A DNA stretch of 64,000 nucleotides from Triticum aestivum. Taxonomy: Eukaryota > Streptophyta > Magnoliopsida > Poales > Poaceae. The position numbers and the translations under genes were made by a program. The notes beneath the pieces are model-generated. The model saw only the letters and a list, made by a program, of their open reading frames with translations. It did not search any database and had not been told where the DNA came from. The stretch spans positions 22,176,579 to 22,240,578 of the forward strand of contig NC_057811.1 in NCBI RefSeq assembly GCF_018294505.1, given 5' to 3'. Every line of letters begins with the position of its first letter. The stretch's first letter is position 1. Below are positions 10,758 through 21,665 of the stretch, one piece after another.

Positions 10758-10810
10758 AACCCGGGTCTGTACCGTGGCAGGGTACTATTCTACCACTAGA
10801 CCACTGGTGC
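10740..10810 (-). tRNA. tRNA-Gly (anticodon GCC)
   Basis: On the minus strand the 71-nt sequence starts GCACCAGTGG and ends GGCTGGTGCA, giving a 7-bp acceptor stem and A discriminator. The A box (TGGTCTAGTGG) and B box (GGTTCGATTCC) are intact. The anticodon stem pairs GTACC with GGTAC around the loop CTGCCAC, giving anticodon GCC. There is no intron. It decodes GGC and GGU glycine codons. A T-run terminator follows directly. It looks fully functional. Confidence 0.97.
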
Positions 10811-11010
10811 TTTGCTGAACGACGGCTTAAAAGTACTTAAACAATTCTAGGACTGAAAAGGCAAACAGTATTATTTACCCATGCATTTTAGTGTTGTCCA
10901 ACTAAATTTAATACACAACTTCGATCCACATATCATTCTAGTTCTTGGCACTTCTGGGAGACGCCAACGTGTGATAAAGAAAAGACAGAAAGTAGTGGCT
11001 ACTCTGACAT

Positions 11011-11240
11011 GACACATAAATCAGCAAGAACTAATTCAGAGAACATGTCAAGTAAGCTCAGTGTCGACCACGATTTTGTCCATATGGAGTAGCAACTAAA
11101 CACATTCTGCTGCCAAAAAAAAGACACATAAATCAGCAAGAACTAATTCAGAGAACATGCCAAGTAAGCTCAGTGTCAACCACGATTTTGTCCATTATAT
11201 GGAGTAACAAGTAAATACATTCTGCTGCCAAAAAAAAAGA
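11011..11240. repeat. Direct tandem duplication, period 112 bp
   Basis: Two head-to-tail units start with GACACATAAATCAGCAAGAA at 11011 and 11123 and end with TTCTGCTGCCAAAAAAAA. They differ at only a few positions, so the duplication is recent. Confidence 0.9.
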
Positions 11241-13767
11241 ACTTAAACCAAATTAGCAAACATAACTCCATCACCAGGTGAGATGGAAAATAAGTGATGG
11301 GCAAACAGACCACAGTACATTTGTTTCCTACTTCTCTTCTAGAGAAAAAGGTCGAAGCCCACCTTTATTTATAAATAAAGCCGAATAAATGGCAGAGTAG
11401 CTTATACACATTGAAACAGAGGTCCAAACGATACAGTAAAAATGACCATAAAACCGTATTTTCAAAGTTGTAGCACCAAACTGAACATCGAGTGCAAGTT
11501 CTATGACTACCGGTGATATTACCTCTAGCATACGGCATTGGGACACAACATCATGGCCCAGGACAACAGAAAACTAAGCTGCTGTCAAAGATGGAAGACG
11601 GAACAGCCGAAGATCGAAGAGCAGGAAGCAGGCTCGGATCCTAGAGGCATGTCGGAGGACGCATCCCGATCTCTAGCAGCGGTGAGAGACTTTCCCTGCT
11701 CAAGGAAATCAATTATTTTAGAAATGCAGCCTAAGCATACACAGAGCTGATGATGTGAGTAACAAATGAAGCCTCCCCTTAGTTCTGTGTGTGACCGGAG
11801 GCTGGGGATTCAACAGATGGCTGGTTGAAGATGCCTATGTATGTATGCTCCAGCAGAAAGGACTGTGATGCCCAGTAACCTCACCGCTCGAGGCTAATGG
11901 GAAAAACATCCCTGCGTGGGTGGGATGCTTGGCCGTGTAACAAGTTCCTTTGGCTTTTGTTCCTAGTTTTTTTGCCACATGAAATAGACAATTCTACATT
12001 TAGATTCCTGTATTTACAGAGGCGAAAAATCTTCTGACCTGGGAACAAAAATCAACCACTTGATTGATGAAAAGAAAAGCCCCAACAATACTGCTAAACA
12101 GCTGAAACACATAGCACCATCATGAAACAAATTAATCAATGGTTGCAACTACACCCTCCACACAAATTGCATTGATTTTAAACCCCTGCTCATCTGCCTC
12201 TAGCATAGGCAATTATGCTTTTCTATATTTATTTTACAGGTTGCAATCATCAACCAGAACATTCTGCGTACCAATTTGATCATATTACTTACATTCCTAG
12301 TAGGTTGATATAGTAACCATAATGCTACGGTAACTACAGACCATAGTGCTTCAGTAACCACACAGTTTTTCTCTGTTTAGTTGCAAGAACAGAGCGAATA
12401 GGAACTTTCTTTTTCTTGCCTTCATTACCTCGCAGATTGAAATAGAAAGTGAGGCACCCTGACTCGATGTTCCTGAAGGCGCTCTGGCTATGGCCTAGTT
12501 CACCCTTCTCAGGGCCAGGAGTAAAACCACAGCTTGCCTCCTCAAAATACCAGCAGAACCAACTCATCAGGCATGCAATCGGGATAACAACATATCATTC
12601 AGAGTTCAAACCAAGTAAACAAACATATGCATCAGGCACTGGTGCATCCAAAGTTTTAACTCTATTCTCCTCCCATTTAATGGATGAGGCAAAAAAAGTT
12701 TAACTACATCAAGAGCTAAAAACAATTAGTATTTCATATATGGCAATCTGTAAGAGCTAAAATAACAGCCATACAGATACCAGACCTTACTCCCTTACAA
12801 GACAAGACAGTGCCATAAAAAACTCTTAAATCAGGACCAGGATCAATTCCCCAAATCAAACTAGCCATCATGAATTGATGATACTTGGGTAACTTGTCCA
12901 AATGAAACTAAAATTCAACCATGGTGGTTCAGTTTCAAAGAAAACAGGGTATAATCAGTTTCAAGTGTTGACTGAAAAATAGCTCATGTGCCAAGAAACA
13001 TAGCTTACATCTGACTTTTAACGGTTTAGCTGACAGCAAAATGGCTCATGCAAATCAAGCAAATATCCGAGATGCAACCTTTATTTGTCATCAAGCACAG
13101 AAGAGCTTGTTGTGCATAGATTGACACCCAGGAGAAACAGAGGGGTCTAAAAAACACACCGCTCAGGGCTTGTAGATCTGGCCATCAATAATTGTGAGGT
13201 GCGCTGTTATGACCACCACAATACCATGGGTGGAAAAGCCACTTAAACTTTCAGTTCAGAACAATACATGAACGAGATTTCTAACTTCTAAACCATGCAT
13301 GCTTATACAAAACTAAAAACCATACATGACCACAAGTTTGCTGCAACAAATTCAAGAAGAATTCGCCACAGCAAACTGAACCTGAGAGCCAACCAATATA
13401 TATATGATCCATGTTTTAGGACACTGTATAACTTAGAAAAACACCAGCGAGGTCTTGAATAGCATCAATCCAACTGAGTCCCCTCCCTCTTCGTCTCCTT
13501 AGCACTGTCCAGATGTTGGTCCTTGGTACCACGTATGCATCTCAGAACTGCAAAAACAAGGCAGAGTTAATTACATCTAGGTCTTAACCATTTTTTTCTA
13601 GATCTAGTCTAGATATAACAGAACTAAAGGAAGCTGTTAAAAGTGGTAGTCGAATATGTATCGTCCGGTGGAACTCGTCCATGGCAAGAACCATCGTTCC
13701 CTGCTTCAACCTGATTGTCGGCTCATTCAAAGTTGAGCAAAGATTCCTCTTCAAATCGGGTTTGTCA

Positions 13768-13866
13768 ACCATCGGGTTGAATTTATCCATAGCACCAGCC
13801 ATCGTAGTACCCATCGTACAAAAAAACAGAGGATTGGCTGATGCTATGGACAAATTCAACCAGAGG
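13768..13866. repeat. Imperfect hairpin A
   Basis: The arm at 13773-13803 (GGTTGAATTTATCCATAGCA core) pairs with the arm at 13832-13862 (TGCTATGGACAAATTCAACC core), with about 30 paired bases and few mismatches around a 28-base loop. The arms are related to those of hairpin B. Confidence 0.8.
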
Positions 13867-13928
13867 ATTGGCTCCCTGCTTGTGCGTGCCTTGATTTGGG
13901 CAGCGGCAACGATAAAAGCGACTTCCTA

Positions 13929-14044
13929 ACCATCGGGTTGAAGCTACCCATAGCACCAGCCATCCTACCCACCGTGGGGCACCAGCGGCCGCCGTTGAAG
14001 GGTAGGGTAGGATGGATGATGCTATGGACAAGTTCAACCAGAGG
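13929..14044. repeat. Imperfect hairpin B
   Basis: The left arm (GGTTGAAGCTACCCATAGCA core, then CCATCCTACCC) pairs with the right arm (GGGTAGGATGG then TGCTATGGACAAGTTCAACC). That is about 35 bases with a few mismatches, and the loop is GC-rich. It is a diverged tandem copy of hairpin A. Confidence 0.8.
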
Positions 14045-14304
14045 ACCTGCTGCGCGTCGGAGGGGGCTGGCTCGGCCGTCGGCAGAACAGGTGGTGCGCT
14101 CTCGCCGGGGAGAGAGTCCCGGAGCGGAGGGGCCGTCGGAGAGGAAGCGAGAGGGCGCACGAACCCCGACCGCTGCGCCCCGCCGTCGCAGCCGCCTGCA
14201 CCGCTAGATGCGTGCAGGGCGGCCGCCGCCCTCCGCCGCCGCCAATCGCGTTAGACTGGTTATTAGGTTAGGGTTTGTCCGAGGGGTGGTGCTGTATTTA
14301 TGTA

Positions 14305-15189
14305 CGGCGACGCTCGCGCATCACGCCATGTTTGTTTTGGACCGACGGCCCAACGGCCCGCGCGCACTGGTTAAAGACGCCCCCGTCAGTGCGGCCCATT
14401 AAAACTAGTAGGTTTCCCTTTCGTATGAAAACTTAATTTTATTTGTCTCAAAAAAAACTTAATGTATTCTCTCAGAAAAATGAAAAATTAATTTTTCTAT
14501 AAAAATTATTTTAATCAATAAAAAATGTTTGTGTGTGACGATAAATATTCACACACAAAAACTTAATTTTATTCTCTACCCCTAAAAAAATTTAATTCTA
14601 TTCTCTCAGAAAAATGATTTAATCTTATTTATAAAAGTAGAAGGACATGACTCGGGTAAATGGACAACTAGCTAGGAGAGTTTAGCAAACACAAGAGAGT
14701 TAGCCTGACCCTTAGGTTTAGACACCACAACCAAAATAGCCCATTCAAGACCCCCGTACAACTAGGTCGCTGCTACGATCTTCCTCTCTCGTTCCTCGTG
14801 TTGCTCCAACAAGATTTTGGCGTGTCTTTTTATCTGTCGCGCTGGCAGGCGCATAGTGATGACCTTGTTGTTGTTATCTGTGAAGCCAGACTACGCGTCA
14901 AGACAAAAGCTTCGACCTTAAGTCGCTGGTGCCGCTGCGTGATTCAAGTTCATGCTCGCGGTGCCTTCCCGACTATTCGAAGGTAAGACTGCAATTTATG
15001 TCTCCGGATGCCAAGCTAGAATAAATATTATGTTCAGGGTGCCTACGTAACTCAGCAAAACTGCAAACTTTGAGCATAGTACCTCAGTCACACGTTGCTA
15101 CTTTGAGCAGGTGCATTGCACACCCGAGCATCATTCGGCTGCTAAAACAACCTAATTTGAGATGCCAACCTAATATGAAATATATATAA
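14305..15189. other. Intergenic, no gene recognised
   Basis: A-rich sequence to about 14650 and then mixed sequence. It contains no recognisable coding exon or transposon terminus. Confidence 0.45.
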
Positions 15190-15478
15190 AAACACATTTC
15201 AAAATGATAAAAAATCGGAACAATAATTTCATGTGTACATCCGGACATTCTCTGTTCGCACACAAAATTTCGCAAAGAAAGAATATTTTTGTGGCATGCA
15301 TAAAAAAGATTAAAAATGCCTCCTGAATAGTTATAATCAAGAATAAAAAATTGTCTTTTTTTTACACAAGCCACGAGAAATCCCTTTTTCACCGAAATTT
15401 TGTGCACGAACATATAATGTCCGGATGTACACGCGGGATTTTTTTCTCTTTTTTTTTTTAACTTTATAGAATGTGTAT
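15190..15478. mobile_element. Foldback MITE of about 290 bp
   Basis: The left arm ends TGTACATCCGGACATT and the right arm begins AATGTCCGGATGTACA. Outward, the arms continue imperfectly to ACACATTT at about 15193 and AATGTGTATTT at about 15478. Inner blocks CACAAAATTTCG and CGAAATTTTGTG also pair. There is no coding capacity. A clear target duplication was not defined. Confidence 0.65.
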
Positions 15479-16368
15479 TTAGACAATGGGTGCATCTACA
15501 GCCATGAGCAAAAGTAAATTTCTCCTATTTCTACATACTCACATGACAGAACTCTTAAAAGATAGTAACATCATCAAAGCACGAACAGGAACCACTCCCG
15601 TACCAAAAGATGGCGAATGGCTCTTGCAAATGCAAGTTAGAATGTACTATATTCATACAATGGTAGCTTTGTGTCCACTAATTACCTAGTCTAGTACACT
15701 ATAAAGAAAATTACCTAGTGTAGTATAAACATAGAGAAAAAACTCAGGTGTCTCAACAGTAACAATTAACAAACTTTTTGTGTGCCATCACAAAGTGTTG
15801 GTTGCATTTGGCATGTCCCTTGCCTCTATAAAACATGGGCGCAATGCTTCTAGCTTATCTCTTCTTTTTCGCAGGAAGCCTCTAATTTCTCGGAAAAATT
15901 GCAGAAAGCATCTGATTCCAAATTTTCAGACATGTTCTTGATGGATGACAAGTCAGAAATTAACAACGTCGACCAACTTCAGTTTTGCTCGAATGGCAAC
16001 AATCAGAGGATAAAAATTTCAGTACGGCGCCTAAATGATAAACCTGACAACACCTAAGCGGCTGCAAAATCACGAATTAACTGCAGTAATCAACTACAGA
16101 GAGGTTAATGAAAATGAGAGGTTGTACCTGCAGACTTACGAACTACAGAACCAGATTCAGACTGCACAAAAACGAGAGCTAGCAAGACGCATAGAAGAAC
16201 CTTCCAACCGAAACTGAATAAAACAAGCACACGATTGAGCAATAATTCAGACAGCAACCTGACTAATTCTTCAGACCCACAAGCAGCACAATTCTTACAG
16301 AGATTGTAACATCGCACTGCTAACTACACACAGAACACCGCCATCAACTCATGATACAAGGATGAAGC
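15479..16368. other. 3' flank of H2B copy 1, no other gene recognised
   Basis: The last 150 bases resemble the 3' flanks of the other H2B copies (TTCTTCAGACC, ACAAGGATGAAGCCTA) and probably contain the 3' untranslated region. The rest shows nothing assignable. Confidence 0.5.
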
Positions 16369-16791
16369 CTAAGAAGAGGTGAACTTGGTGACGGCCTTGG
16401 TGCCCTCGGAGACGGCGTGCTTGGCGAGCTCGCCGGGGAGGACGAGGCGGACGGAGGTCTGGATCTCCCTCGACGTGATGGTGGGCTTCTTGTTGTAGCG
16501 GGCCAGCTTGGCGGACTCGCCGGCGAGCTTCTCGAAGATGTCGTTGATGAAGGAGTTCATGATGGACATGGCCTTGGAGGAGATGCCGATGTCGGGGTGC
16601 ACCTGCTTGAGCACCTTGAAGATGTAGATCTTGTACGTCTCCACGCTCTTCTTGGCCTTCTTCTTCCCCTTCTTCTCGCCCCCGCCCTCCTTGGACGCCG
16701 TCTTCCCGGCCGCGGGCCTCTTCTCCGCCGCGGGCTTCTTCCCCGCCGGGGTCTTCTCCGGCGCCGGCTTCTTCTCCGCCTTGGGTGCCAT
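16369..16791 (-). CDS. H2B: Histone H2B (copy 1, intact)
   Basis: This gene encodes 140 residues without introns. A lysine-rich N-terminal tail ([14 protein letters not shown]..., residues 1-47) leads into a complete histone fold. The helices are seen as [65 protein letters not shown] and the C-terminal [14 protein letters not shown]136 in AVTKF corresponds by homology to the monoubiquitinated lysine of plant and yeast H2B. The protein dimerises with H2A and forms the nucleosome core in the nucleus. The ATG at 16791 lies about 100 bases below a TATA-like box in a histone promoter with a perfect type I element. Plant replication-dependent histone mRNAs are polyadenylated, so no stem-loop is expected. 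Confidence 0.97.
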   Translation of the reverse strand: MAPKAEKKPAPEKTPAGKKPAAEKRPAAGKTASKEGGGEKKGKKKAKKSVETYKIYIFKVLKQVHPDIGISSKAMSIMNSFINDIFEKLAGESAKLARYNKKPTITSREIQTSVRLVLPGELAKHAVSEGTKAVTKFTSS

Positions 16792-16890
16792 GGGTGCTTC
16801 GACGGCGGTGGAGCTTGGTGCTTGGTTGGAAGGTGTGGGCTGGGGGGACTGCGGATGCTGCGATGTGGAGAGGCGGATGGGGCGGCGGGA

Positions 16891-17044
16891 TTGTTATGTA
16901 GAGGAGGACGGAGGAGGAAGGTGGGCTGTGATTGGTGGAGATGCGGATGGCGCGGATCGATGCCTTTGGGTTAGTTTCAGCCGTTCGTCGCTGTGTATGG
17001 ATGGACGGACCGGATGCGCTTTGACGCGGATCGGTGACGTGGCG
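16891..17044 (-). promoter_or_regulatory. H2B copy 1 promoter with perfect type I element
   Basis: Read on the minus strand, CCACGTCACCGATCCGCG (17025-17042) matches the wheat histone type I element exactly, with hexamer ACGTCA and reversed octamer. A second octamer CGCGGATC lies at 16951-16958. A CCAAT box is at 16931-16935 and a weak TATA (CTACATAACAA) at about 16891-16901. The known role of these motifs is S-phase transcription. Confidence 0.9.
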
Positions 17045-17161
17045 GAAACGTTCACTGGCAGGTCGGTCGATGATTTTCTGCAGGAGGGAACGGGTTCGAC
17101 CAGAGCAGGAAGACGATGCTCAGCTTCTCGCCAGTTTAGTTGCATCAAACTGGACGTGTGA

Positions 17162-18349
17162 AATCATGCAAGCCGGCATCACACTGAAAAGATTTGGTGG
17201 AGTTTCGACATCTACCACCGTACCATGTTGGATTTTGATGCCCATGCTCATCCAAACCCTTTTGTCGTCACGTCCACTTTGGCTTGACCTCATTCACTTC
17301 GGCACACCGGTCTTTCGCCCGCCCGCTTTCATGGTAGCACAACGACTGAGAAGCCTACTTCGGCTTCCAAGCAGGCCCTCCGTAAACCATACCCACACTC
17401 CTCATCCTCTCACCCACCCACCGAACAATGCACATCAGCACACCTATGGCCGCCGCGATGGCCAAAGAAGTAATCGTCGGCACACGACTCCATGTCCGGG
17501 AGCAGCTCCATAAACCAGGTGCCGCTTTGGGTGACGGTTCCCCTGCGAGTGGACTGGGTGCCAATCTCGAAGGAGAAGGTGTGGACGTTTGAGGAGGAGC
17601 GAGCGGAGGAGGAAGTTGCCCTCATCGCCGAGGAGGATCATTGTTATTATGCGTCGCCGCCCGCGCATGAGGATCTTGGCCTTGATGAGTACCTCAATTG
17701 GTACGCCAAAACACATCTCATTTGTGCCGGATATCCTGCACTTCTACGTGTTGATCCCGTATGAGAAGGAAGAGAAACCACGCTCACGCTCACGTCGGCG
17801 ACCACGTGCTCAAGATCGGATAGTGACGAAGGTGCTGGTGGCTTCGGAGTCCACCCTACAAGGTCAACGTCTTGATACCTCACCAAGTATTTGTTATGAG
17901 TAGTTTAAATTTAGGTTGAACTTATTTAATTTCGTCTGTTTGGTTGTAATGTATCAACCTTTGCTTAAATTATGTATGTTTCACTTCAGTTTTGTCTGTG
18001 TTTGTGCGAGGTCCGTTTCAAATGGCCCGAACATTCGGTGTTCACGGCTGTTTGGTCGATGCCCCGCCCATCAATCTTGAACACGTTTAGACGTGTGCGC
18101 GGATATTTGATGCCGTCCATTTGATGATCCACGTGGAGCTACCTTAACCCTGTGAGTAAGGGCGCAAACTCACAATTGCTGAAATATTTAAAACAAAAAA
18201 AAGTTTAAACATGTAGGATCAGCCAATTTACTAGGAATGTTGTACGATGCCTTTACCTTGTGGTCCTAATCCACAAAAAAGTAAAAGGGAGATAATTTTT
18301 ATTAAACAAAATATTACTAATATCTGGCCACACAATGAACAACTACTAA
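17162..18349. other. Intergenic, no gene recognised
   Basis: GC-rich short frames at 17430-17760 do not match a known family. The sequence then becomes AT-rich. The left part is the upstream flank of H2B copy 1, and similarity to the orphan promoter at 38046-38320 ends near 17145. Confidence 0.45.
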
Positions 18350-20392
18350 GGGCGACTCCAACAGTTTCCCTAAAAAAACTTCCTGTAACAGGTTTTACAA
18401 AATTTAGTGGAAGTTCCTTCAGAGCAACTTTTGTTAGATCCCGTAAATTTCTTCCCCTAAATTCCCAATTCACTTATTTTTTTATTAAACATAAATAGAA
18501 ATGACATATTCATATGTCTAATATCATCATAATAATTCAAGCAATGATACATAGAAGTCACATACTTGATAATAGTTTCAAAAGAAACACTATTTGAAAT
18601 TTGGTATGGCATTCAAGTCCTAATTTAAACATAATCGATGGTCAAAAACATTGAAAATAAAACATAGTAGTACGAAATTTATTGACCATGAAGCGTCTAC
18701 AAATGCTCAACTAGATCATGACAGAGCTGTTGAGAACCCGCACGGGCTTCTCATCGATGCATTTTGAGAAATTTCTACAATCGTCGTTCATCCTTGTGTG
18801 CCTAAACTGGTGGTACGTAAACTTTGTTCCCCTCATTCTCATAGCGATAGTCAGGCAGTTGTTCTCTCTCATCCTCTATGATCATGTTATGCAATATCAT
18901 GCATGTGATCATGATGCGCCACAAGTCCTTTTGATGCCAAAAGCGTGAAGGACCATGAACAATGGCAACCAAGCTTGGAGAGTCCCAAATGCCCGCTCAA
19001 CATCATTTCTACATGCTTCTTGTCTCCTAGGAAAGCAAGTATTCTTATTACTTCCAAGGTTTGATATTGTCTTCACAAAAGCTAACCATGCTGAATATAT
19101 GTCATCAGCAAGATAGTATCCCATGTTATATTGACGCCCATTGATTTCAAAATTCACTAGAGGTGCCTCTCCAACAGGAAACCTTGAAAATCGATGAGAT
19201 CTTTGCAGAACATTCAGATCAGTGTTAGATCCTGGCAATCCAAATCCACAGGTTATTTGATGTCACATCTTCTAGAATTATAGTTGCGGCTTTACCCTTT
19301 CCTTTGAATTGTCCATGTAACGTCATAGGGCAAAGCTCCCACTTCCAATGCATGCAATTGGTACTTCCAAGCATTACTGGAAAGCCTCTTGATGCACCCA
19401 TCTCAAGAAATCTTGTGTCCTCTTTGTTTGGAGCTCGAAGATATTATTCTCCAAATATCTCAATGAAGATAGCACTTTTTTTCATACTGGCAATGCAAGT
19501 ACTCTCTGCCACTCCAATCCAATCATCACCAGAATCAGCTGCACATCCATATGCAAGCATTCTCTCAGCAATACAAACTTTTTTCAAACTGTTGTGACCT
19601 TGTTGACCGTCTGCATTTCTTTTTTGTTGAAAGAACGAGCAGTGTTCTTCGACGGCACGAGCAATGCGCAAGAACAAAGTCATTGACATTCGGAATCTTC
19701 TCCTAAGAGTTTTGGCACCATATACTGGATTCTCTCCAATGTAGTCCCTATTCTGACGAAGCACATGATGACGAGCCACCGAACCTCCCTACTTTGGCTT
19801 CTTGTTTGCCATCGTATCTGCGTACAAAGCCATCACACGGTCGATTTCTTCATCCTCGTCGGAGGATGAGTCCTCAAAAAAAGATTGAAAAAGAGTGTTC
19901 ACATACAATGAACAAGAAAAAACTATGATCAAAGACATTGTTGTACGAAAAATTTCAAAAGGTAAAAAATTGGGTCAAGAATATCATTGAATACCTTCGC
20001 TACGTCGGATTCTTGAGTGGAGGATTGCAGACATCGACGGAGCAAGGCAGGGGAGGAGGTGGGGTGGCCGAAGCGGGGCCATCACAGAAGGAGCCCGCTC
20101 CGCACCGGGGCTGGAGCGGCGCAACGACGGCTTGGTTGCGTGGCGGAGCCCCGGCGAAGCAACAGTGTCAGTGGCGGGGCCGGGGGGGGGGGGGGGGGGG
20201 GGGGTGGACGGAGCGGCGCGGCAGGAGCACACACCGCACCGGGTCACAGCAACAACGTTGGCGGCGGCGGGGGGGGGGGGGGGGGGGGGCTTGCCGCGCT
20301 TGGTGGCCTGAAGTCTTGCCCAAACTTCTTCTAAAGGGTACTCTATGCACCTTTTGTTTGGTCAAATCTATGCACCTTTGTTGAAGTTGCTC
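18350..20392 (-). mobile_element. PIF/Harbinger element 2
   Basis: The left end GGGCGACTCCAACA and the reverse complement of the right end GAGCAACTTCAACA form an imperfect terminal inverted repeat (11 of 14). Flanks are TAA (18347-18349) and TGA (20393-20395), near the TWA duplication of the family. A decayed transposase on the minus strand lies inside. The right part (20080-20300) is GC-rich with two long poly-G runs (about 20181-20203 and 20269-20290), where the base count may be unreliable. A right-end remnant of the same element occurs next to H2B copy 3. Confidence 0.7.
18909..19880 (-). pseudogene. PIF/Harbinger transposase remnant, element 2
   Basis: The minus strand has an N-terminal open segment (19444-19779) with RDYIGENPVYGAKTLRRRFRMS and CIAERMLAYG. 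It also has a C-terminal open segment (18909-19238) with MPGSNTDLNVLQRSHRFSRF, NMGYYLADDIY and DVERAFGTLQAW. Both are hallmark blocks of plant HARBI1-like transposases. The central DDE part between them (about 19240-19440, SNTCMHWKW-like region) is frameshifted. It is a dead copy. Confidence 0.85.
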
Positions 20393-21146
20393 TGAGTTAT
20401 ATTCTAAAACAAGTGTGTACGTTCTCTGATCTTCGTGTCAGGTACAATTGTCTATCAGCATTTGGTTTGTGGATCCACAGAAGAGATCAACATCAGTTTA
20501 AGAGTAACGGCATTGTTTACTTCAACTGATCGTTTTACTGCTACTTCACCATGCTCTGAACTAATACTCTTTGCATGAGGCAGACAGACGGAGCTTGCTC
20601 AGCAAATTTGCAGAAACACCACCAATTTATCATCCATCTTGACACAAATTCTTTCAACACGTGCCTACGCATCATTGCTTCAGCCTCTCCATTGTGCGTA
20701 TGCAACCGTCTGTCTGCATCACATTGTGGAACAGAGAACACAAAATCTGCAGGTCAATCGTGGAAACAGGAGTCCATTCCTTTTCAGCAAAATGGCACCT
20801 CCTAGTCAAAGATTCAAAGCCTAGCTGCCTCACAACACGATGGACAGTAGTACTACATGAATCATGGATTAATGACAGAAAAGAAAAGTACAAATACTAG
20901 TACAGAATTAGAGCAAAAGCAATCTCTCTACAACTTCAGAGATTGTATCTGCAAGGAATTGCAAACCATAGTAGTCAGCACAAGAATCAGACAAAGGCGG
21001 AAAGTTACACTGAAAAGAACATTACTATTTCTTCAGACCGGCAAGCGATACAATCTGATTCTCACAAGATAACATCTTCATAACACAAACTGGCAGCTAA
21101 CTACATACAGAATGCCACCATCGATTCGTCCATACAAGGATGAAGC
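20393..21146. repeat. Duplicated H2B 3' flank (pair at 52284-53020)
   Basis: This stretch aligns with 52284-53020. Shared blocks include ATTCTAAAACAAGTGTGTAC, GTGGATCCACAGAAGAGATC, CATTGTGGAACAGAGAACAC and ACATTACTATTTCTTCAGAC. Similarity continues left into the Harbinger right end and right into the H2B genes. Together with those it defines a segmental duplication of about 1.5 kb. It contains no separate gene. Confidence 0.85.
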
Positions 21147-21556
21147 CTAGGACGAGGTGAACTTGGTGACAGCCTTGGTGCCCTCAGACACGGCGTGCTT
21201 GGCGAGCTCGCCGGGGAGGACGAGGCGGACAGAGGTTTGAATCTCCCTAGAGGTGATGGTGGGCTTCTTGTTGTAGCGCGCGAGCTTGGCGGACTCGCCG
21301 ACGAGCTTCTCGAAGATGTCGTTGATGAAGGAGTTCATGATGGACATGGCCTTGTAGGAGATGCCGATGTCCGGGTGCACCTGCTTCAGCACCTTGAAGA
21401 TGTAGATCTTGTACGTCTCCACGCTCTTCTTGGCCTTCTTCTTCCCCTTCTTCTCGCCGCCCTCCTTGGACGCCGGCGGCCGCTTCTCGGCCTTGGGCTT
21501 CTTCCCCGCCGGGGTCTTCTCGGTCGCCACCGCTTCTTCTCTGCCTTGGGCGCCAT
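21147..21556 (-). pseudogene. Histone H2B (copy 2), frameshifted in codon 9 and without promoter
   Basis: The body encodes a full H2B fold in one frame from 21530 down to the stop at 21147. The canonical ATG (21554-21556, in an ATGGCGCCCAAG context) is in another frame because one C is missing in the ninth codon compared with the intact copy at 53021-53431. Two conserved positions also differ: Tyr for Ser in GISYKAMS and Val for Ala in EKLVGESAK. Upstream, similarity to the other H2B genes stops at about 21665, where a tandem repeat begins, so the TATA, CCAAT and type I elements are gone. A sequencing error could explain the missing base but not the lost promoter. Confidence 0.85.
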
Positions 21557-21665
21557 GGGGGCTGCTACTGATTATGATTCGCGGGTGCGGGGAGGTGGGG
21601 TTTGGATCGGAGGTGATGTGGGGCTGCAGATGCTGCGGTGTGGGGAGATGGAGGGGGCGGCGAGA

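Larger units (their letters stand above)
11241..14304 (-). other. Possible minus-strand transcription unit, product not recognised
   Basis: At the high end, the minus strand has a TATA-like ACATAAATA at 14295-14304 followed by AAACCCTAACC (14267-14277), a motif often found near starts of plant housekeeping transcripts, and then a GC-rich leader to about 13900. Lower down, an open segment at about 12429-12567 (minus; including CGFTPGPEKGELGHSQ) ends at a good splice donor (GCGAG|GTAATG). None of this could be joined into a convincing protein or assigned to a family. A spliced non-coding RNA or a decayed gene fits equally well. Confidence 0.3.

Noticed and set aside
11745..11950. Candidate C/D snoRNA (GCTGATGATGTGAG start)
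   Set aside because: A C-box-like TGATGAT is present, but no properly spaced D box, terminal stem or recognisable guide element was seen.
16417..17161. Leucine- and glycine-rich plus-strand frames opposite the H2B genes (also at 21195-21848 and 53069-53440)
   Set aside because: They are antisense shadows of the histone coding sequences, open because of the GC-rich codon use of H2B.
20181..20290. Two long poly-G runs as G-quadruplex elements
   Set aside because: The paralogous copy at 51,970-52,060 lacks runs of that length, so they may be sequencing or assembly artefacts. Not claimed as functional.
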